Source of the DNA: Curtobacterium sp. 458
Lineage (GTDB): Bacteria > Actinomycetota > Actinomycetes > Actinomycetales > Microbacteriaceae
Direction: 5' to 3'
NCBI RefSeq assembly: GCF_030406605.1
Contig: NZ_CP129104.1
Span: 1 to 64,000 of the forward strand
Length of the DNA: 64,000 nucleotides
Position numbers and translations under genes: made by a program
In this document: positions 34,830 through 49,318 of the stretch, piece by piece
Layout: the number at the start of each line of letters is the position of its first letter
Numbering within the stretch: the first letter of the stretch is position 1
The notes under the pieces: model-generated
The model's input: only the letters and a program-made list of their open reading frames with translations
The model's database searches: none
Told to the model about the DNA's origin: nothing

Positions 34830-36191
34830 TCAGTCGCGCTGCTGGACGTCCTGGGGCCGGACGAGGTACATGTCCGGCGTGCCCGGCACACCACCACCGC
34901 CGGTGCCTTCGCCCCGTCGGAGCTGCTCGCGCACCAGGTCGCCCCGGCCGACGGCGATGAGGGCCACGTCGTGCAGCGATGCGGTGCCGGGCTTGAGGTA
35001 GTCGTTGTGTCCCGACGGACGACGGAACACGTCACCCGCCGCACTGGTGTCCGCGCTCCCGGCGAGGTCGAGCAGGGTCGAGCCGAAGGACGCCGAGCCG
35101 GGGTCGGTGCCGAAGTACCCGGACCCGGCGATCGGGTCGCTGTGTGCACCCCCGACGAACACCTCGCCCCGGGTCACCGCGAGCTGCGATGCCGTCCGGA
35201 CGGAGCTGCCGGGCGACCCGAGCACGGTGAGGCTGTCCGCGTGCATCCGCCCCGAGGCCAGGGCGATGAGCGCCGTCGTCGAGCCGTACGAGTGCGCGAC
35301 GATGTTCAGGCGCGGCTGTTCGGTGCCGCGGACCTCCCGCAGCCCGGTCACCGCACGCTCGAGCCGTTCGGCCCCGGTCTGCGCGAGCGAGAGCGACAGG
35401 ATGTTCGACAGGTCCGGCGTGCGGTACCCCATCCACGCCACGACGGCCACGCCGTGTCCGTGCCCCGCAGCGGCCAGGGGCGCGAGCGTCGCCTGCTCCG
35501 TGGCGAGGTCGTTCGCGGTGTCGGTGAAGTCCCGCATCTGGCCGGTGACGGTGAAGAACATGCCGGGGACGACGACGGTCACGTCGGCCGCGGTCGTGAG
35601 GTCGCCGATCGCGATCGCTGCCCGTCCGGCACCGCGGGTGTCGAGCGTGACGAGCGTCCGCCGGGGGTCTCCGGGAGCGGACTCGAGTGAGCGGCGGACC
35701 TGGCCGAGCATCGCGGTCTCGGCGGACGGGGTGGCGGGGTCCTCGAGGGCCGCGGTGAGCGTGATGCGGTTCGCGCGGTCCCGGACGGCGTACGGAACGC
35801 CCTCGAGGTTGCCGACGACCCCCGGCGCGAGGGTCTCCAGGACCTGGTGCTCGTCGTCGCCGAGACCCGCCCACCACGACGCGACCTGCCGCGCCGTCGG
35901 CGGGTCGTCCTGCACGGTGGCCACGACGGCCGGGTCGACGGCCACGCGCCGGAGGTCGGCGGTCGGCATCGACACCAGGTCGTCGAGGAACTCGTTGCCC
36001 GGGGCGTGCGCGACGGCGTCGGCGTCGATCTGTACCCCGATCGACGCACTCTGGGGTACTGAGGCGTCCTCGAGGACGCGCTGCGCGGTGTGCACGACGG
36101 CCACCGGGGTGGGAGCGGGCACGGCGGGGGCCTCGACCACTCCGAACGAGTGCATCGAGGCGGTGAGCAGAGCCGCGGCGATGAGCAGCAA
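34830..36191 (-). CDS. DUF1023 alpha/beta hydrolase, secreted
   Basis: 453 residues. A hydrophobic signal-like start (LLLIAAALLTASMHSFG), a helical middle with TARQVASWWAGLGDDEHQVL, and a DUF1023 hydrolase domain with nucleophile motif VAHSYGSTT and later GHNDYL as the likely His. The TTG at 36191 has GGGGGAG seven bases before it; the frame is open upstream to a TAG at about 36258, and no better start is seen. Substrate unknown; family members are wall-associated esterases or lipases. Confidence 0.82.
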   Translation of the reverse strand: MLLIAAALLTASMHSFGVVEAPAVPAPTPVAVVHTAQRVLEDASVPQSASIGVQIDADAVAHAPGNEFLDDLVSMPTADLRRVAVDPAVVATVQDDPPTARQVASWWAGLGDDEHQVLETLAPGVVGNLEGVPYAVRDRANRITLTAALEDPATPSAETAMLGQVRRSLESAPGDPRRTLVTLDTRGAGRAAIAIGDLTTAADVTVVVPGMFFTVTGQMRDFTDTANDLATEQATLAPLAAAGHGHGVAVVAWMGYRTPDLSNILSLSLAQTGAERLERAVTGLREVRGTEQPRLNIVAHSYGSTTALIALASGRMHADSLTVLGSPGSSVRTASQLAVTRGEVFVGGAHSDPIAGSGYFGTDPGSASFGSTLLDLAGSADTSAAGDVFRRPSGHNDYLKPGTASLHDVALIAVGRGDLVREQLRRGEGTGGGGVPGTPDMYLVRPQDVQQRD

Positions 36192-36254
36192 TCGGGTCTC
36201 CCCCGGGAAGGCCGTCCCGTCGTCCCCCTGCAGACGACGGGTGATGCTCCGTCG

Positions 36255-36260
36255 AGTCTA
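36255..36260 (-). promoter_or_regulatory. -10 box for the DUF1023 gene
   Basis: TAGACT on the minus strand, about 65 bases before the TTG start. Confidence 0.4.
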
Positions 36261-36373
36261 CGGAAACCGGCCCCTCTGGGAACATGCCTGTTGCAACTTG
36301 GCCCCCCAACTGGGTGCACCGAGGGGTGTGCCGCTCTGAGCGGACACGAGTACGGCGTGCTCCTGAGTGCTGC

Positions 36374-41240
<4,867 letters not shown>

Positions 41241-41267
41241 CGGCGTCGACGGCGCTGCGCGCGTCGG

Positions 41268-41285
41268 GACGGCCGGGAGGCACGG
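41268..41285. repeat. GGAGGC-family half copy
   Basis: GACGGCCGGGAGGCACGG after the MFS stop and before the tRNA promoter; CCGTCCC downstream gives a weak hairpin. Confidence 0.55.
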
Positions 41286-41314
41286 TGCGCGTCCGTCCCG
41301 CCGGTCCCGCTCGG

Positions 41315-41320
41315 TAGACT
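41315..41320 (+). promoter_or_regulatory. -10 box of the tRNA-Leu gene
   Basis: TAGACT, ten bases before the 5' end of the tRNA. Confidence 0.55.
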
Positions 41321-41330
41321 GCCGCTGCTC

Positions 41331-41410
41331 GCGGGAGTGGTGGAATTGGTAGACACGCAGGATTTAGGTTCCTGTGCCCCGGCGTGAGGGTTCGAGTCCC
41401 TCCTTCCGCA
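41331..41410 (+). tRNA. tRNA-Leu(UAG)
   Basis: Acceptor GCGGGAG pairs with CTTCCGC (41403-41409); anticodon stem CAGGA/TCCTG holds loop TTTAGGT with anticodon TAG at 41365-41367; T stem GAGGG/CCCTC with TTCGAGT. The variable arm is only 11 nt, short for a leucine tRNA. No CCA is encoded. Confidence 0.93.
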
Positions 41411-41430
41411 CGACGGCGGTTCTCCGCACC

Positions 41431-41470
41431 TTCCTGGCCACGTCCGCAGATTCCTGGCCACGTCCGCAGA
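41431..41470 (+). repeat. Exact 20-bp tandem duplication after tRNA-Leu
   Basis: TTCCTGGCCACGTCCGCAGA occurs at 41431-41450 and again at 41451-41470 without a mismatch, between the tRNA and the DedA promoter (TACCCT, 41510-41515). Confidence 0.9.
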
Positions 41471-41565
41471 CTCATACCGAGGGCGGATGGTCCGGACACG
41501 TGGGGACGGTACCCTGACCCCTGCGGGGTCGTCCTCGTGCCCCCGCCCGCCCGACCGGAAGAACC

Positions 41566-42255
41566 ATGCACTCCGTCGCACTCGCCCTGATCCCCTGGCT
41601 GGATCCGCAGTACATCCTCGACCACTTCGGGGCCGTCGCCGTGCTCGTCGTCTGCGCGATCATCTTCGCCGAGACCGGCCTGCTCGTCGGCTTCATCTTC
41701 CCGGGCGACAGCCTCCTCGTCATCACCGGCCTGTTCGCCTTCGACCGGGGCGGCGCGATCGGCGGCATCCCGATCTGGGTCGCGGCCCTGATGATCGCCG
41801 CGGCCGCCTTCATCGGCGGTGAACTCGGCTACTACATCGGGAAGAAGGCCGGGCCGCCGATCTTCGAACGCAAGGAGAGCGGCCTGTTCTCCAAGGCGAA
41901 CGTCGACCGCACGAACGCGTTCTTCCACCGCTTCGGGCCGCTCGCCGTGATCCTCGCCCGCTTCGTGCCCGTCGTGCGCACGTTCCTGCCGATCGCCGCC
42001 GGTGTCGGCCGGATGAACTACAAGAAGTACTCGCTGTACAACGCGATCGGCGCGGTCATCTGGGGTGTCGGCGTGACGTTCCTCGGCTACTTCATCGGCC
42101 ACATCCCGTTCGTGGCGCACATCGTCCGGTCCTACATCGACGTGATCCTGCTCGCAGCCGTCGTCGTGACCGTCGTCCCGATGGCGCTGACCTACTTCCG
42201 CAACGCCCGCAAGGCGAAGCAGGCGGAGCAGCACGCCGAGGTCGAGCCGCAGTAA
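41566..42255 (+). CDS. DedA family membrane protein
   Basis: 229 residues of the DedA/VTT family with hydrophobic segments near 22-45, 70-90, 150-175 and 190-210 and the family motifs FAETGLLVGFIFPGDSLL, GGELGYYIGKKAG and FVPVVRTFLPIAAGVGRMNY. Members flip or recycle polyprenyl phosphate or phospholipids at the membrane. ATG 41566 with GGAAG before it. Confidence 0.92.
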   Translation: MHSVALALIPWLDPQYILDHFGAVAVLVVCAIIFAETGLLVGFIFPGDSLLVITGLFAFDRGGAIGGIPIWVAALMIAAAAFIGGELGYYIGKKAGPPIFERKESGLFSKANVDRTNAFFHRFGPLAVILARFVPVVRTFLPIAAGVGRMNYKKYSLYNAIGAVIWGVGVTFLGYFIGHIPFVAHIVRSYIDVILLAAVVVTVVPMALTYFRNARKAKQAEQHAEVEPQ

Positions 42256-42313
42256 CGCGCGGCTGCGGCGCGTCCGGCTGCGGCGCGCTCGGCTGCGGCA
42301 CGTTCGCACAACC

Positions 42314-42357
42314 GAAGTCGCCCCGAAGCACGTGATCGCGTATTTCGGGGCGACTTC
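42314..42357. terminator. Bidirectional terminator between dedA-like and rdgB
   Basis: GAAGTCGCCCCGAA (42314-42327) pairs perfectly over 14 bp with 42344-42357 around a 16-base loop, between convergent genes. Confidence 0.75.
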
Positions 42358-42387
42358 CGTCGTGCGGGGACGATCCGCGCCGGGCGA

Positions 42388-42984
42388 CTACTCCGCGCCG
42401 AAGTACTCGCGCACGATCGGCGCGATGCCGCGGAACGCCTTCGAGCGGTGGCTCAGCGCGTTCTTCTCGTCGCGCGTGAGCTCGGCCGAGGTCCGGTCCG
42501 CGTCGTCCGGCCGGAACACCGGGTCGTACCCGTGTCCGCCGTCGCCGATCGGCTCGGTCGTGACCTCGCCGTTCCAGACCGCCTCGAACACGTGCTCGGT
42601 GCCGTCCGGCGTCACGAACGCCGCGGCGCAGACGAACGCGGCCGTCCGCTCGACGACCCCCTCGAGGTTCCGGAGCAGCAGCGCGATGTTGTCCGCGTCC
42701 ACCCGGGTCCCCGCGTACCGGGCCGAGTGGATGCCGGGCGCACCGTCGAGCGCGTCCACGGCGATGCCGGAGTCGTCGGCGAGCGCCGGGAGCCCCGTGT
42801 GCGCGACCGCCGCCCGGGCCTTGATCAGGGCGTTCGCGGCGTAGGAGTCACCGTCCTCGACGGGTTCCGGGCCGTCGTACCCGACGAGCTCGACACCGGC
42901 GCCGAGCGCGTCGCCGAGGATGTCCCGGAGTTCGACGAGCTTGCCGGCGTTGTGGCTGGCGAGGACGACCCGACGGTCGGTCAC
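42388..42984 (-). CDS. rdgB: Non-canonical purine NTP pyrophosphatase (RdgB/HAM1)
   Basis: 198 residues; hydrolyses ITP, dITP and XTP to keep them out of nucleic acids. [36 protein letters not shown] and GGHGYDPVF are the family motifs. GTG 42984 overlaps the rph stop by four bases. Third gene of murI-rph-rdgB, a common actinobacterial order. Confidence 0.95.
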   Translation of the reverse strand: MTDRRVVLASHNAGKLVELRDILGDALGAGVELVGYDGPEPVEDGDSYAANALIKARAAVAHTGLPALADDSGIAVDALDGAPGIHSARYAGTRVDADNIALLLRNLEGVVERTAAFVCAAAFVTPDGTEHVFEAVWNGEVTTEPIGDGGHGYDPVFRPDDADRTSAELTRDEKNALSHRSKAFRGIAPIVREYFGAE

Positions 42985-43715
42985 GAGGCCTGCCCCAGCA
43001 CCTCGCGCTGGATCGCGGCGAGCGACGCGTTCCCCGCGAGACCGAGGTCGAGCAGCGTGTCCAGCTCGTCGCGGTCGAACGGCGCGTGCTCGGCGGTGCC
43101 CTGGACCTCGATGAACTTGCCCGAGCCGGTCGTGACGATGTTCATGTCGGTGTCGGCCGCGGAGTCCTCGGTGTACGCGAGGTCGAGCATCGGCTCCCCC
43201 TTGACGATCCCGACCGAGATCGCCTGCACGCTGTCGAGCAGCGGGGTCGCCTTCTTCCCGACGAAGCCGCGCTCGCGGCCCCACTCGATCGCGTCCACCA
43301 TGGCCACGTACGCGCCCGTGATCGACGCCGTGCGGGTACCGCCGTCGGCCTGCAGCACGTCGCAGTCGATCACGAGGGTGTTCTCGCCGAGGCCCTTCGT
43401 GTCGACCACCGCGCGCAGCGAGCGACCGATGAGTCGGGAGATCTCGTGGGTGCGGCCGCCGACCTTGCCCTTGATCGACTCCCGCTGCATGCGCTCGTTC
43501 GTGGAGCGCGGCAGCATGGAGTACTCGGCGGTGACCCAGCCGGTGCCCTTGCCGGCGAGCCAGCGGGGCACGCCGTTGGTGAACGACGCGGTGCACAGCA
43601 CCTTCGTGTCGCCGAAGGAGATGAGCGCGCTGCCCTCGGCCTGCGTGCTCCACCCCCGCTCGATCGTGACGGGACGGTGGTCGGTCGCGGCGCGGCCGTC
43701 GATGCGGGTGCTCAT
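42981..43715 (-). CDS. rph: Ribonuclease PH
   Basis: 244 residues; phosphorolytic 3' trimming of tRNA. Seen: [63 protein letters not shown] overlaps with both murI and rdgB. Confidence 0.96.
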   Translation of the reverse strand: MSTRIDGRAATDHRPVTIERGWSTQAEGSALISFGDTKVLCTASFTNGVPRWLAGKGTGWVTAEYSMLPRSTNERMQRESIKGKVGGRTHEISRLIGRSLRAVVDTKGLGENTLVIDCDVLQADGGTRTASITGAYVAMVDAIEWGRERGFVGKKATPLLDSVQAISVGIVKGEPMLDLAYTEDSAADTDMNIVTTGSGKFIEVQGTAEHAPFDRDELDTLLDLGLAGNASLAAIQREVLGQAS

Positions 43716-44557
43716 GGCGTCCTTTCGGTGTGGGGCAGCAGGATGGCCCCGGTCTGGAGGTGGCCGACGCTCGAGACCTCGGGTCCGAGGAAGCGTCGGG
43801 CGAGCCGGATGAAGCCGTTCTTGTCGTCGCCGGTGGCCTCGAACGCGTAGGTCGGCGGCTCGGGTGCGGTGCGTTCGAGGCCGTGCTCGACGAGTCGGCG
43901 GTAGACGTCGTTCGCGGTCTCCTCGGCGCTCGACACGAGGGTGACGTCGGGGCCCATGACGTACTGGATCGCCGCGGACATCAGCGGGTAGTGGGTGCAG
44001 CCGAGCACGAGCGTGTCGACGTCGGCGGCCCGGACCGGGGCGAGGTACTGCTCGGCGACCGTGCGGAGCGCCGGCGACGAGGTGTCCCCGGCCTCGACGA
44101 ACTCGACGAAACGGGGGCAGGCGGCGAGCGACAGGGAGACGTCGGCCGCGACCGCGAAGGCGTCCTCGTACGCGCGCGAGGCGATGGTCCCCACCGTCCC
44201 GATCACCCCGACGCGGCCGGTGCGGGTCTGCTTCACGGCGGCTCGGGCCGCGGGCTGGATGACCTCGACCACGGGGATGCCGTACGCCTGTTCGTAGCGC
44301 TCCCGGGCGTCACGGAGCACGGCGGACGAGGCGGTGTTGCACGCGATCACGAGCGCCTTCACGCCCTGCTCGACGAGGTCGTCCATGACCTCGAGGGCGT
44401 AGCGGCGGACGTCGGCGATGCGCTTCGGCCCGTACGGCGAGTGCAGGGTGTCCCCGACGTACCGGATGCTCTCGCGCGGCAGCTGGTCGATGATCGCCCG
44501 CGCCACCGTCAGCCCGCCGACCCCGCTGTCGAAGACTCCGATCGGTGCATCCGTCAC
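43712..44557 (-). CDS. murI: Glutamate racemase
   Basis: 281 residues; makes D-glutamate for peptidoglycan. The two catalytic Cys lie in [11 protein letters not shown] and [23 protein letters not shown] starts the protein. GTG start, TACGCT -10 seven bases before it (leaderless). First gene of murI-rph-rdgB. Confidence 0.95.
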   Translation of the reverse strand: MTDAPIGVFDSGVGGLTVARAIIDQLPRESIRYVGDTLHSPYGPKRIADVRRYALEVMDDLVEQGVKALVIACNTASSAVLRDARERYEQAYGIPVVEVIQPAARAAVKQTRTGRVGVIGTVGTIASRAYEDAFAVAADVSLSLAACPRFVEFVEAGDTSSPALRTVAEQYLAPVRAADVDTLVLGCTHYPLMSAAIQYVMGPDVTLVSSAEETANDVYRRLVEHGLERTAPEPPTYAFEATGDDKNGFIRLARRFLGPEVSSVGHLQTGAILLPHTERTP

Positions 44558-44564
44558 GGTGACC

Positions 44565-44570
44565 AGCGTA
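44565..44570 (-). promoter_or_regulatory. -10 box of the murI promoter
   Basis: TACGCT on the minus strand, seven bases before the GTG at 44557. Confidence 0.6.
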
Positions 44571-44597
44571 CCGACGCGAGCCGACCGCCCGACGCAA

Positions 44598-44614
44598 CCC
44601 GTGCCTCCCGGCCG
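44598..44614. repeat. GGAGGC-family half copy
   Basis: CCCGTGCCTCCCGGCCG between the divergent murI and pncB promoters. Confidence 0.6.
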
Positions 44615-44624
44615 ACCCCTGCCG

Positions 44625-44630
44625 TAGTGT
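44625..44630 (+). promoter_or_regulatory. -10 box of the pncB promoter
   Basis: TAGTGT, seven bases before the GTG at 44638. Confidence 0.6.
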
Positions 44631-44637
44631 CGGGGAG

Positions 44638-45927
44638 GTGACCAGCGCGCTCCTCACGGACCAGTACGAACTCACCATGGTGGACGCCGCACTGAAGGAC
44701 GGCACCGCCGACCGTCGGTGCGTCTTCGAGGTGTTCACCCGCCGCCTGCCGGACGGCCGCCGGTACGGCGTCGCGGCCGGCCTCGGACGGTTCCTCACCG
44801 CGCTGGGCGACTTCCGCTTCGGCGACGAGGAGATCGGCTTCCTGCGCGACCGCGGCGTCATCGACGAGGGCACCGCGCGGTGGCTCGCCGACTACCGGTT
44901 CACCGGGAACGTCCGGGCCTACCGCGAGGGCGAGGTCTTCTTCCCGAACTCCCCGGTCCTCCAGATCGAGGGCACGTTCGCCGAGGCCGTCGTCCTCGAG
45001 ACCCTCGCGCTGAGCATCTTCAACGCCGACAGTGCGATCGCGAGCGCGGCCGCGCGCATGGTGTCCGCCGCGGACCACCGGCCGCTCGCCGAGATGGGGT
45101 CCCGCCGCACGGGCGAGTGGAACGCGGTCGCCGCCGCCCGGGCCGCGTACATCGCCGGGTTCGGTGCGACGAGCAACCTCGAGGCCGGGCGCACGTGGGG
45201 CATCCCGACGATGGGCACCGCCGCGCACGCGTTCACGCTGCTGCACGACTCCGAGGAAGCGGCGTTCCGGTCGCAGCTGGACGCCCTCGGCAACGGCACG
45301 ACCCTGCTCGTCGACACGTACGACATCGAGGCCGCGGTCGAGACCGCCGTCCGGCTCACCGACGGGAAGCTCGGTGCCGTGCGCATCGACTCCGGTGACC
45401 TGCCGTCAGTCGTGGCCGCGGTCCGCGCGCAGCTCGACCGGCTCGGCGCGACCGGCACGAAGATCACCGTGACCAACGACCTCGACGAGTACACGATCGC
45501 GGCGCTCCGGGCGGCGCCGGTGGACTCCTACGGCGTCGGCACGTCCGTCGTGTCCGGCTCCGGTCACCCGGCCGCCGGCATGGTGTTCAAGCTCGTGGCC
45601 CACCGCGACGCCGCGGACGAGGCCTGGGTACCGGTGGCGAAGAAGTCCGCTGACAAGGCATCGACGGGTGGGCGCAAGGAGGCGGGGCGACGACTCCGCA
45701 ACGGCATCGCGACCGCCGAGGTCGTGCTCACCAAGGGAACGGTGGGGCCGGACGAGCGACCGCTGCTCGTGCCGGTCGTGACGGACGGCGAGGTCGACCC
45801 GGCGTTCCTCGGGAGCCAGGGCGTCGAGGCGGCCCGGAAGCACCACAGGATGGCGAAGGCCGAGCTGCCCGCCGACGCGTCACGCATCGGTCGGGGCGAC
45901 CCGGCCATCCACACGCTCGTCATCTGA
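44638..45927 (+). CDS. pncB: Nicotinate phosphoribosyltransferase
   Basis: 429 residues; converts nicotinate and PRPP to nicotinate mononucleotide in NAD salvage. Seen: [16 protein letters not shown] start, [20 protein letters not shown], the [15 protein letters not shown] [27 protein letters not shown], and VRIDSGDL. Leaderless GTG start. Confidence 0.96.
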   Translation: MTSALLTDQYELTMVDAALKDGTADRRCVFEVFTRRLPDGRRYGVAAGLGRFLTALGDFRFGDEEIGFLRDRGVIDEGTARWLADYRFTGNVRAYREGEVFFPNSPVLQIEGTFAEAVVLETLALSIFNADSAIASAAARMVSAADHRPLAEMGSRRTGEWNAVAAARAAYIAGFGATSNLEAGRTWGIPTMGTAAHAFTLLHDSEEAAFRSQLDALGNGTTLLVDTYDIEAAVETAVRLTDGKLGAVRIDSGDLPSVVAAVRAQLDRLGATGTKITVTNDLDEYTIAALRAAPVDSYGVGTSVVSGSGHPAAGMVFKLVAHRDAADEAWVPVAKKSADKASTGGRKEAGRRLRNGIATAEVVLTKGTVGPDERPLLVPVVTDGEVDPAFLGSQGVEAARKHHRMAKAELPADASRIGRGDPAIHTLVI

Positions 45928-45951
45928 CCGGCGGTCGTGGGTCGCGGAGGG

Positions 45952-46212
45952 CTACTCCGCCTTCATCCGCTCGTAGATCTTCTTGCAGTCGGGGCAGACC
46001 GGGAACTTCTCCGGGTCGCGCCCGGGGATCCACTTCTTGCCGCACAGCGCCTTGACGGGCTTGCCGCTGAGCGCCGACTCGAGGATCTTGTCCTTCTTCA
46101 CGTAGTGCGAGAACCGCTCGTGATCGCCGGGCTCGATCCCCTCGTCCTCGAGGAGCTTCTCGAGCTCGCGGTCCATCACGTCGAGGCCGCCACCGGGTTC
46201 CGTCATGCTCAT
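45952..46212 (-). CDS. DUF3039 family protein
   Basis: 86 residues, an actinobacteria-specific small protein. The zinc-ribbon-like motif is ALCGKKWIPGRDPEKFPVCPDCKKIYERM: one Cys, then a Cys pair. Role unknown. TACCCT -10 six bases before the ATG (leaderless); a second in-frame ATG lies two codons on. Confidence 0.85.
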   Translation of the reverse strand: MSMTEPGGGLDVMDRELEKLLEDEGIEPGDHERFSHYVKKDKILESALSGKPVKALCGKKWIPGRDPEKFPVCPDCKKIYERMKAE

Positions 46213-46218
46213 GGGTCC

Positions 46219-46224
46219 AGGGTA
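46219..46224 (-). promoter_or_regulatory. -10 box of the DUF3039 promoter
   Basis: TACCCT on the minus strand, six bases before the ATG at 46212. Confidence 0.55.
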
Positions 46225-46295
46225 CGACGCGGCGCGCGACGGTGCGATGCGGTCGCGTCGCGCGCGGCCGCCACCGGGTGCGGGACTCGACCGAT

Positions 46296-46343
46296 GACGG
46301 CCGGGAGGCGCGGGGCGGACCCGCCACGCGCCTCCCGGCCGTC
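46296..46343. terminator. GGAGGC-family palindrome, full copy 5
   Basis: Arms 46296-46318 and 46321-46343 pair over 23 bp with one mismatch around a two-base loop. It follows the ABC permease stop on the minus strand and is well placed to terminate that operon. Confidence 0.75.
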
Positions 46344-46436
46344 GGTCGGTCGCCACGCGCCGGGGGCGACCCGCTGGGTCCCGCTGCACGGTCGGCGTGG
46401 TGGGGGCGCACAGGTCGGCGCGCGGTGCGCGACCGG

Positions 46437-48008
46437 TCAGTTGCGCTGGGCCGCCGCCAGGAGGTCCGGTCCGTGCCGGTCGAACGCCCGGCCGCCGATC
46501 GCGACCCCGGCGACGAGCACGAGCACGCCGACGACCGCACCGACGACCAGCGTCGCGGTCGCCCACGGGCCCGCGCCGTCGCGGAAGGCGAGCACCGCGA
46601 GCCACACGGCCGGGATCGAGAAGACCACGGTCCCGATGACCATCACCGACTGCGCGACCGTCGCGGTCACGCCGGCGGCCTGCGGCTGCTGGAACGGGTG
46701 GTCACCCGGACGCACCGTCGGGTAGGGCAGCAGGACGGAGACGATGCTCGACAGACCGAGGCCAGCCAGGAGCGCCGATGCGCCGATACCGATGAGCACC
46801 GGGAACGCCACCCAGTCACCGAAGAGCCGCGCGGACACCGCTGCACCCGCGACGAGCGCCGGGATCCCGACCACGAGCACGGGGACGACCCGACCGAGCC
46901 GGTCGCTCCAGCCGGGTGCGCCGGACGCGACGTGCAGCCAGACGGCGGTGTTGTCGTACGAGACGTCGTTGTGCGGCAGGAACCCGGCGATGAGCGCCAT
47001 GAGCGGCAGCGGCACGAGCGCCGTCCAGTGCCACGGCACCCCGGCGACCCCGAGCGGGATGACGACGATCGGCACGAAGACGAGCACCAGGTACGAGGTG
47101 CGGTAGCGGGGGTCGCGTCCCCAGTAGGTCAGGGCTCGTGCGGCGACGGCGGCGACCGGCGTCGAGCCGAGCCGGTCGAACCAGCCCAGCCCGCGGTACC
47201 GACGGCTGCGCGTCCGGGACTCGACGGTCTCGAGGGCGTGGCCGACCTGTGCCCACCAGGCCCAGGCGAGGAGGGCGACCGTGACGACGGCGACGAGCAT
47301 CTTGAGGAGGCCCACGCCGACCGCGCCGACCGCGACGTCCGCGGGGACGGCCCACGCTGCACCCCACGGGGTCCAGCCGGCGACGTTCGCGACCCGCTGC
47401 GTCTCGGCGCCCGCCGGGTCGATCCAGCCGCTGTCGACCAGGAGCGAGACGGTGGGCACGGCCAGGACCGCGATGACGAGCGCGACGAGCCAGCCGGCGT
47501 CACGGGTGCGGTGCTGCCCGATCAGGCGGGACCCCGCCGTGGACGCGACCCGGACGAGCAGGGCGCACGTCGCGATCGCGAGGAGACCACCGACCACCCC
47601 GAGCACCGCCGTGCCGCCGCCGCGCATCCACGTGACGGACTGGCCCACGGCGACGATCGCCACCGCGACCACCGGCACGCCGACGAGGCCGGCGACGAAC
47701 AACCCGACCGCGAGGTCCTTCCGGCCGATACCGAACACGGCGAAGCGGCGCGGGTCGAACTGGTCGCCGTGCCCCGCGACGAGCGGGACGACCGTGAAGC
47801 CGAACGTGACGAGGGTGCCGACCGGGACCACGACCGCGCGTGCCGACTCCGGGTCGACCGTGCGCAGACCGGCGGCCACGACGGCGATCGCCACCGCGAC
47901 GACGAGCCCGACGAGGCTCCCGAGGACGACCAGGACCGAGCGACGTGCGCTCCCCCGGACGCCGCCCGCGAGCAGGTCGGCCCTCAGGCGGAGAAGCTGT
48001 GCAACCAT
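46437..48008 (-). CDS. ABC exporter membrane protein
   Basis: 523 residues with roughly a dozen hydrophobic segments from about residue 25, no other domain. No recognised motif beyond the ABC-2-like hydrophobic pattern; assignment rests on the partner ATPase. ATG 48008 lies 25 bases inside the 3' end of the ATPase gene, a coupled overlap. Large size suggests a duplicated ABC-2 domain (inference). Substrate unknown. Confidence 0.8.
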   Translation of the reverse strand: MVAQLLRLRADLLAGGVRGSARRSVLVVLGSLVGLVVAVAIAVVAAGLRTVDPESARAVVVPVGTLVTFGFTVVPLVAGHGDQFDPRRFAVFGIGRKDLAVGLFVAGLVGVPVVAVAIVAVGQSVTWMRGGGTAVLGVVGGLLAIATCALLVRVASTAGSRLIGQHRTRDAGWLVALVIAVLAVPTVSLLVDSGWIDPAGAETQRVANVAGWTPWGAAWAVPADVAVGAVGVGLLKMLVAVVTVALLAWAWWAQVGHALETVESRTRSRRYRGLGWFDRLGSTPVAAVAARALTYWGRDPRYRTSYLVLVFVPIVVIPLGVAGVPWHWTALVPLPLMALIAGFLPHNDVSYDNTAVWLHVASGAPGWSDRLGRVVPVLVVGIPALVAGAAVSARLFGDWVAFPVLIGIGASALLAGLGLSSIVSVLLPYPTVRPGDHPFQQPQAAGVTATVAQSVMVIGTVVFSIPAVWLAVLAFRDGAGPWATATLVVGAVVGVLVLVAGVAIGGRAFDRHGPDLLAAAQRN

Positions 48009-49318
48009 TCCATGCTCTCTGCCACGACGCGGCCGCCCGCGAGTTCGACGAACTTGTCCTCGAGGCTCTTGCGCCCGCGGACCTGGGCCATCGTGCCGGA
48101 GGCGAGGACCTTGCCGCCGACGATGATCGCGACCGAGTCGCACGTGCGCTGGACGAGTTCCATCGAGTGGCTGGAGAGCACGACCGTGCCGCCACCCGCC
48201 GTGTAGCGACGCAGGATCTCCGTGATGGTCGCGGCGCTCACCGGGTCGACGGACTCGAACGGCTCGTCGAGCACGAGCACCCGCGGCGAGTGGATGAGCG
48301 TCGCGGCGAGCGCGATCTTCTTCGCCATGCCGACGGAGTAGTCCGCGACCTGGCGACCGAGGGCCTCACCGAGACCGAACGCCTCGGCGAGGTCGGCGCT
48401 GCGGTCCCGTGCCGTGGCGCCGTCGAGGCCCCGGAGCGTCGCCGAGTAGTAGAGGAGCTGTGCACCGGTGAGGCGGTCGAACAGCCGGAGCCGGTCGGGC
48501 AGGACGCCGAGGCTGCGCTTGGCGGCGGTCGGGTCGGCCCAGACGTCGTGGTCGAGCACGGTCACGGTGCCGGCGTCCGGACGGAGCAGGCCGGTGACCA
48601 TGGAGAGCGTCGTGGTCTTGCCGGCGCCGTTCGGGCCGACGACGCCGAAGATCGAACCCTGGCGGATCTCGAGGTCGACCTCGTCCACGGCGAGGGTCTG
48701 GCCGTAGCGCTTCACGAGGCCCTCGGCGCGGAGGACCACGGGCTGCTTCGGTGCGGCGGCCGCGGGGCGCTTGGCGGTGGCCCGGGGCGCGCGCTTCTTC
48801 GACGGCGTGCTGCCCGCGGCGGTGTCGCTGCCCCGGCCGGCGTCGCTGCTGCCTGCGGCGGTGTCGCTGCTCGGGGCGGCATCGCTCGGCGGTGTGCTGC
48901 TCGACGTCGTCCGGGACGACGTTGCGCGGGCCGTCGCTCCGTCGCGCTGCGGCGGGCCGTCCGGGGCGCCGGCCGGACGTTTGACCCGCCCCTTGGCGCC
49001 GCGAGACCCCGACGGCCGCTTCGACGTCGTCTTCGCCGACGCAGGGAGCGCGGCGTCGCGCGTGTCGCCGGCCTCGTCGCGCGTGTCGGGAGCGTCGTCC
49101 GCTGCCGTGCCGGTCGCGTCCTCCGCTGCAGTGCCGGTCGTGTCCTCGACCGTCGGGGTCTCGACGCCGTCGGCCTCGATCGTGGTCGTGTCGTCGGTCA
49201 TCTCGTCACCAGCGGGCGCGTCACGCGCATCCCCGTCCCCCATGTCGCTCTCGGCCTCGGTCAGCCAGGCAGCGTCGGACGTCGCGTACACGTCCTCGTC
49301 GTCTGCTCCTGCGGCCAT
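47984..49318 (-). CDS. ABC ATP-binding protein with long disordered N-terminus
   Basis: 444 residues. Residues 1-190 are low-complexity: first acidic (Asp/Glu/Thr), then basic with repeated KRP-like motifs and Ser/Ala runs. The ATPase follows: Walker A GPNGAGKTTT (about 222-231), a divergent signature YSVGMAKK in place of LSGG, Walker B VLVLDEPFESVDP, H-loop LSSHSMELV. The ATG at 49318 is the longest start; an ATG at codon 40 (MTDDTTTIE) is an alternative. Works with the 46437 permease. Confidence 0.88.
   Translation of the reverse strand: MAAGADDEDVYATSDAAWLTEAESDMGDGDARDAPAGDEMTDDTTTIEADGVETPTVEDTTGTAAEDATGTAADDAPDTRDEAGDTRDAALPASAKTTSKRPSGSRGAKGRVKRPAGAPDGPPQRDGATARATSSRTTSSSTPPSDAAPSSDTAAGSSDAGRGSDTAAGSTPSKKRAPRATAKRPAAAAPKQPVVLRAEGLVKRYGQTLAVDEVDLEIRQGSIFGVVGPNGAGKTTTLSMVTGLLRPDAGTVTVLDHDVWADPTAAKRSLGVLPDRLRLFDRLTGAQLLYYSATLRGLDGATARDRSADLAEAFGLGEALGRQVADYSVGMAKKIALAATLIHSPRVLVLDEPFESVDPVSAATITEILRRYTAGGGTVVLSSHSMELVQRTCDSVAIIVGGKVLASGTMAQVRGRKSLEDKFVELAGGRVVAESMEWLHSFSA

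Noticed and set aside
31283..34960. A 1225-codon plus-strand open frame
   Set aside because: It is antisense to gatA, gatC and the penicillin-binding protein, has Arg/Ala/Pro-rich noise and matches no family.
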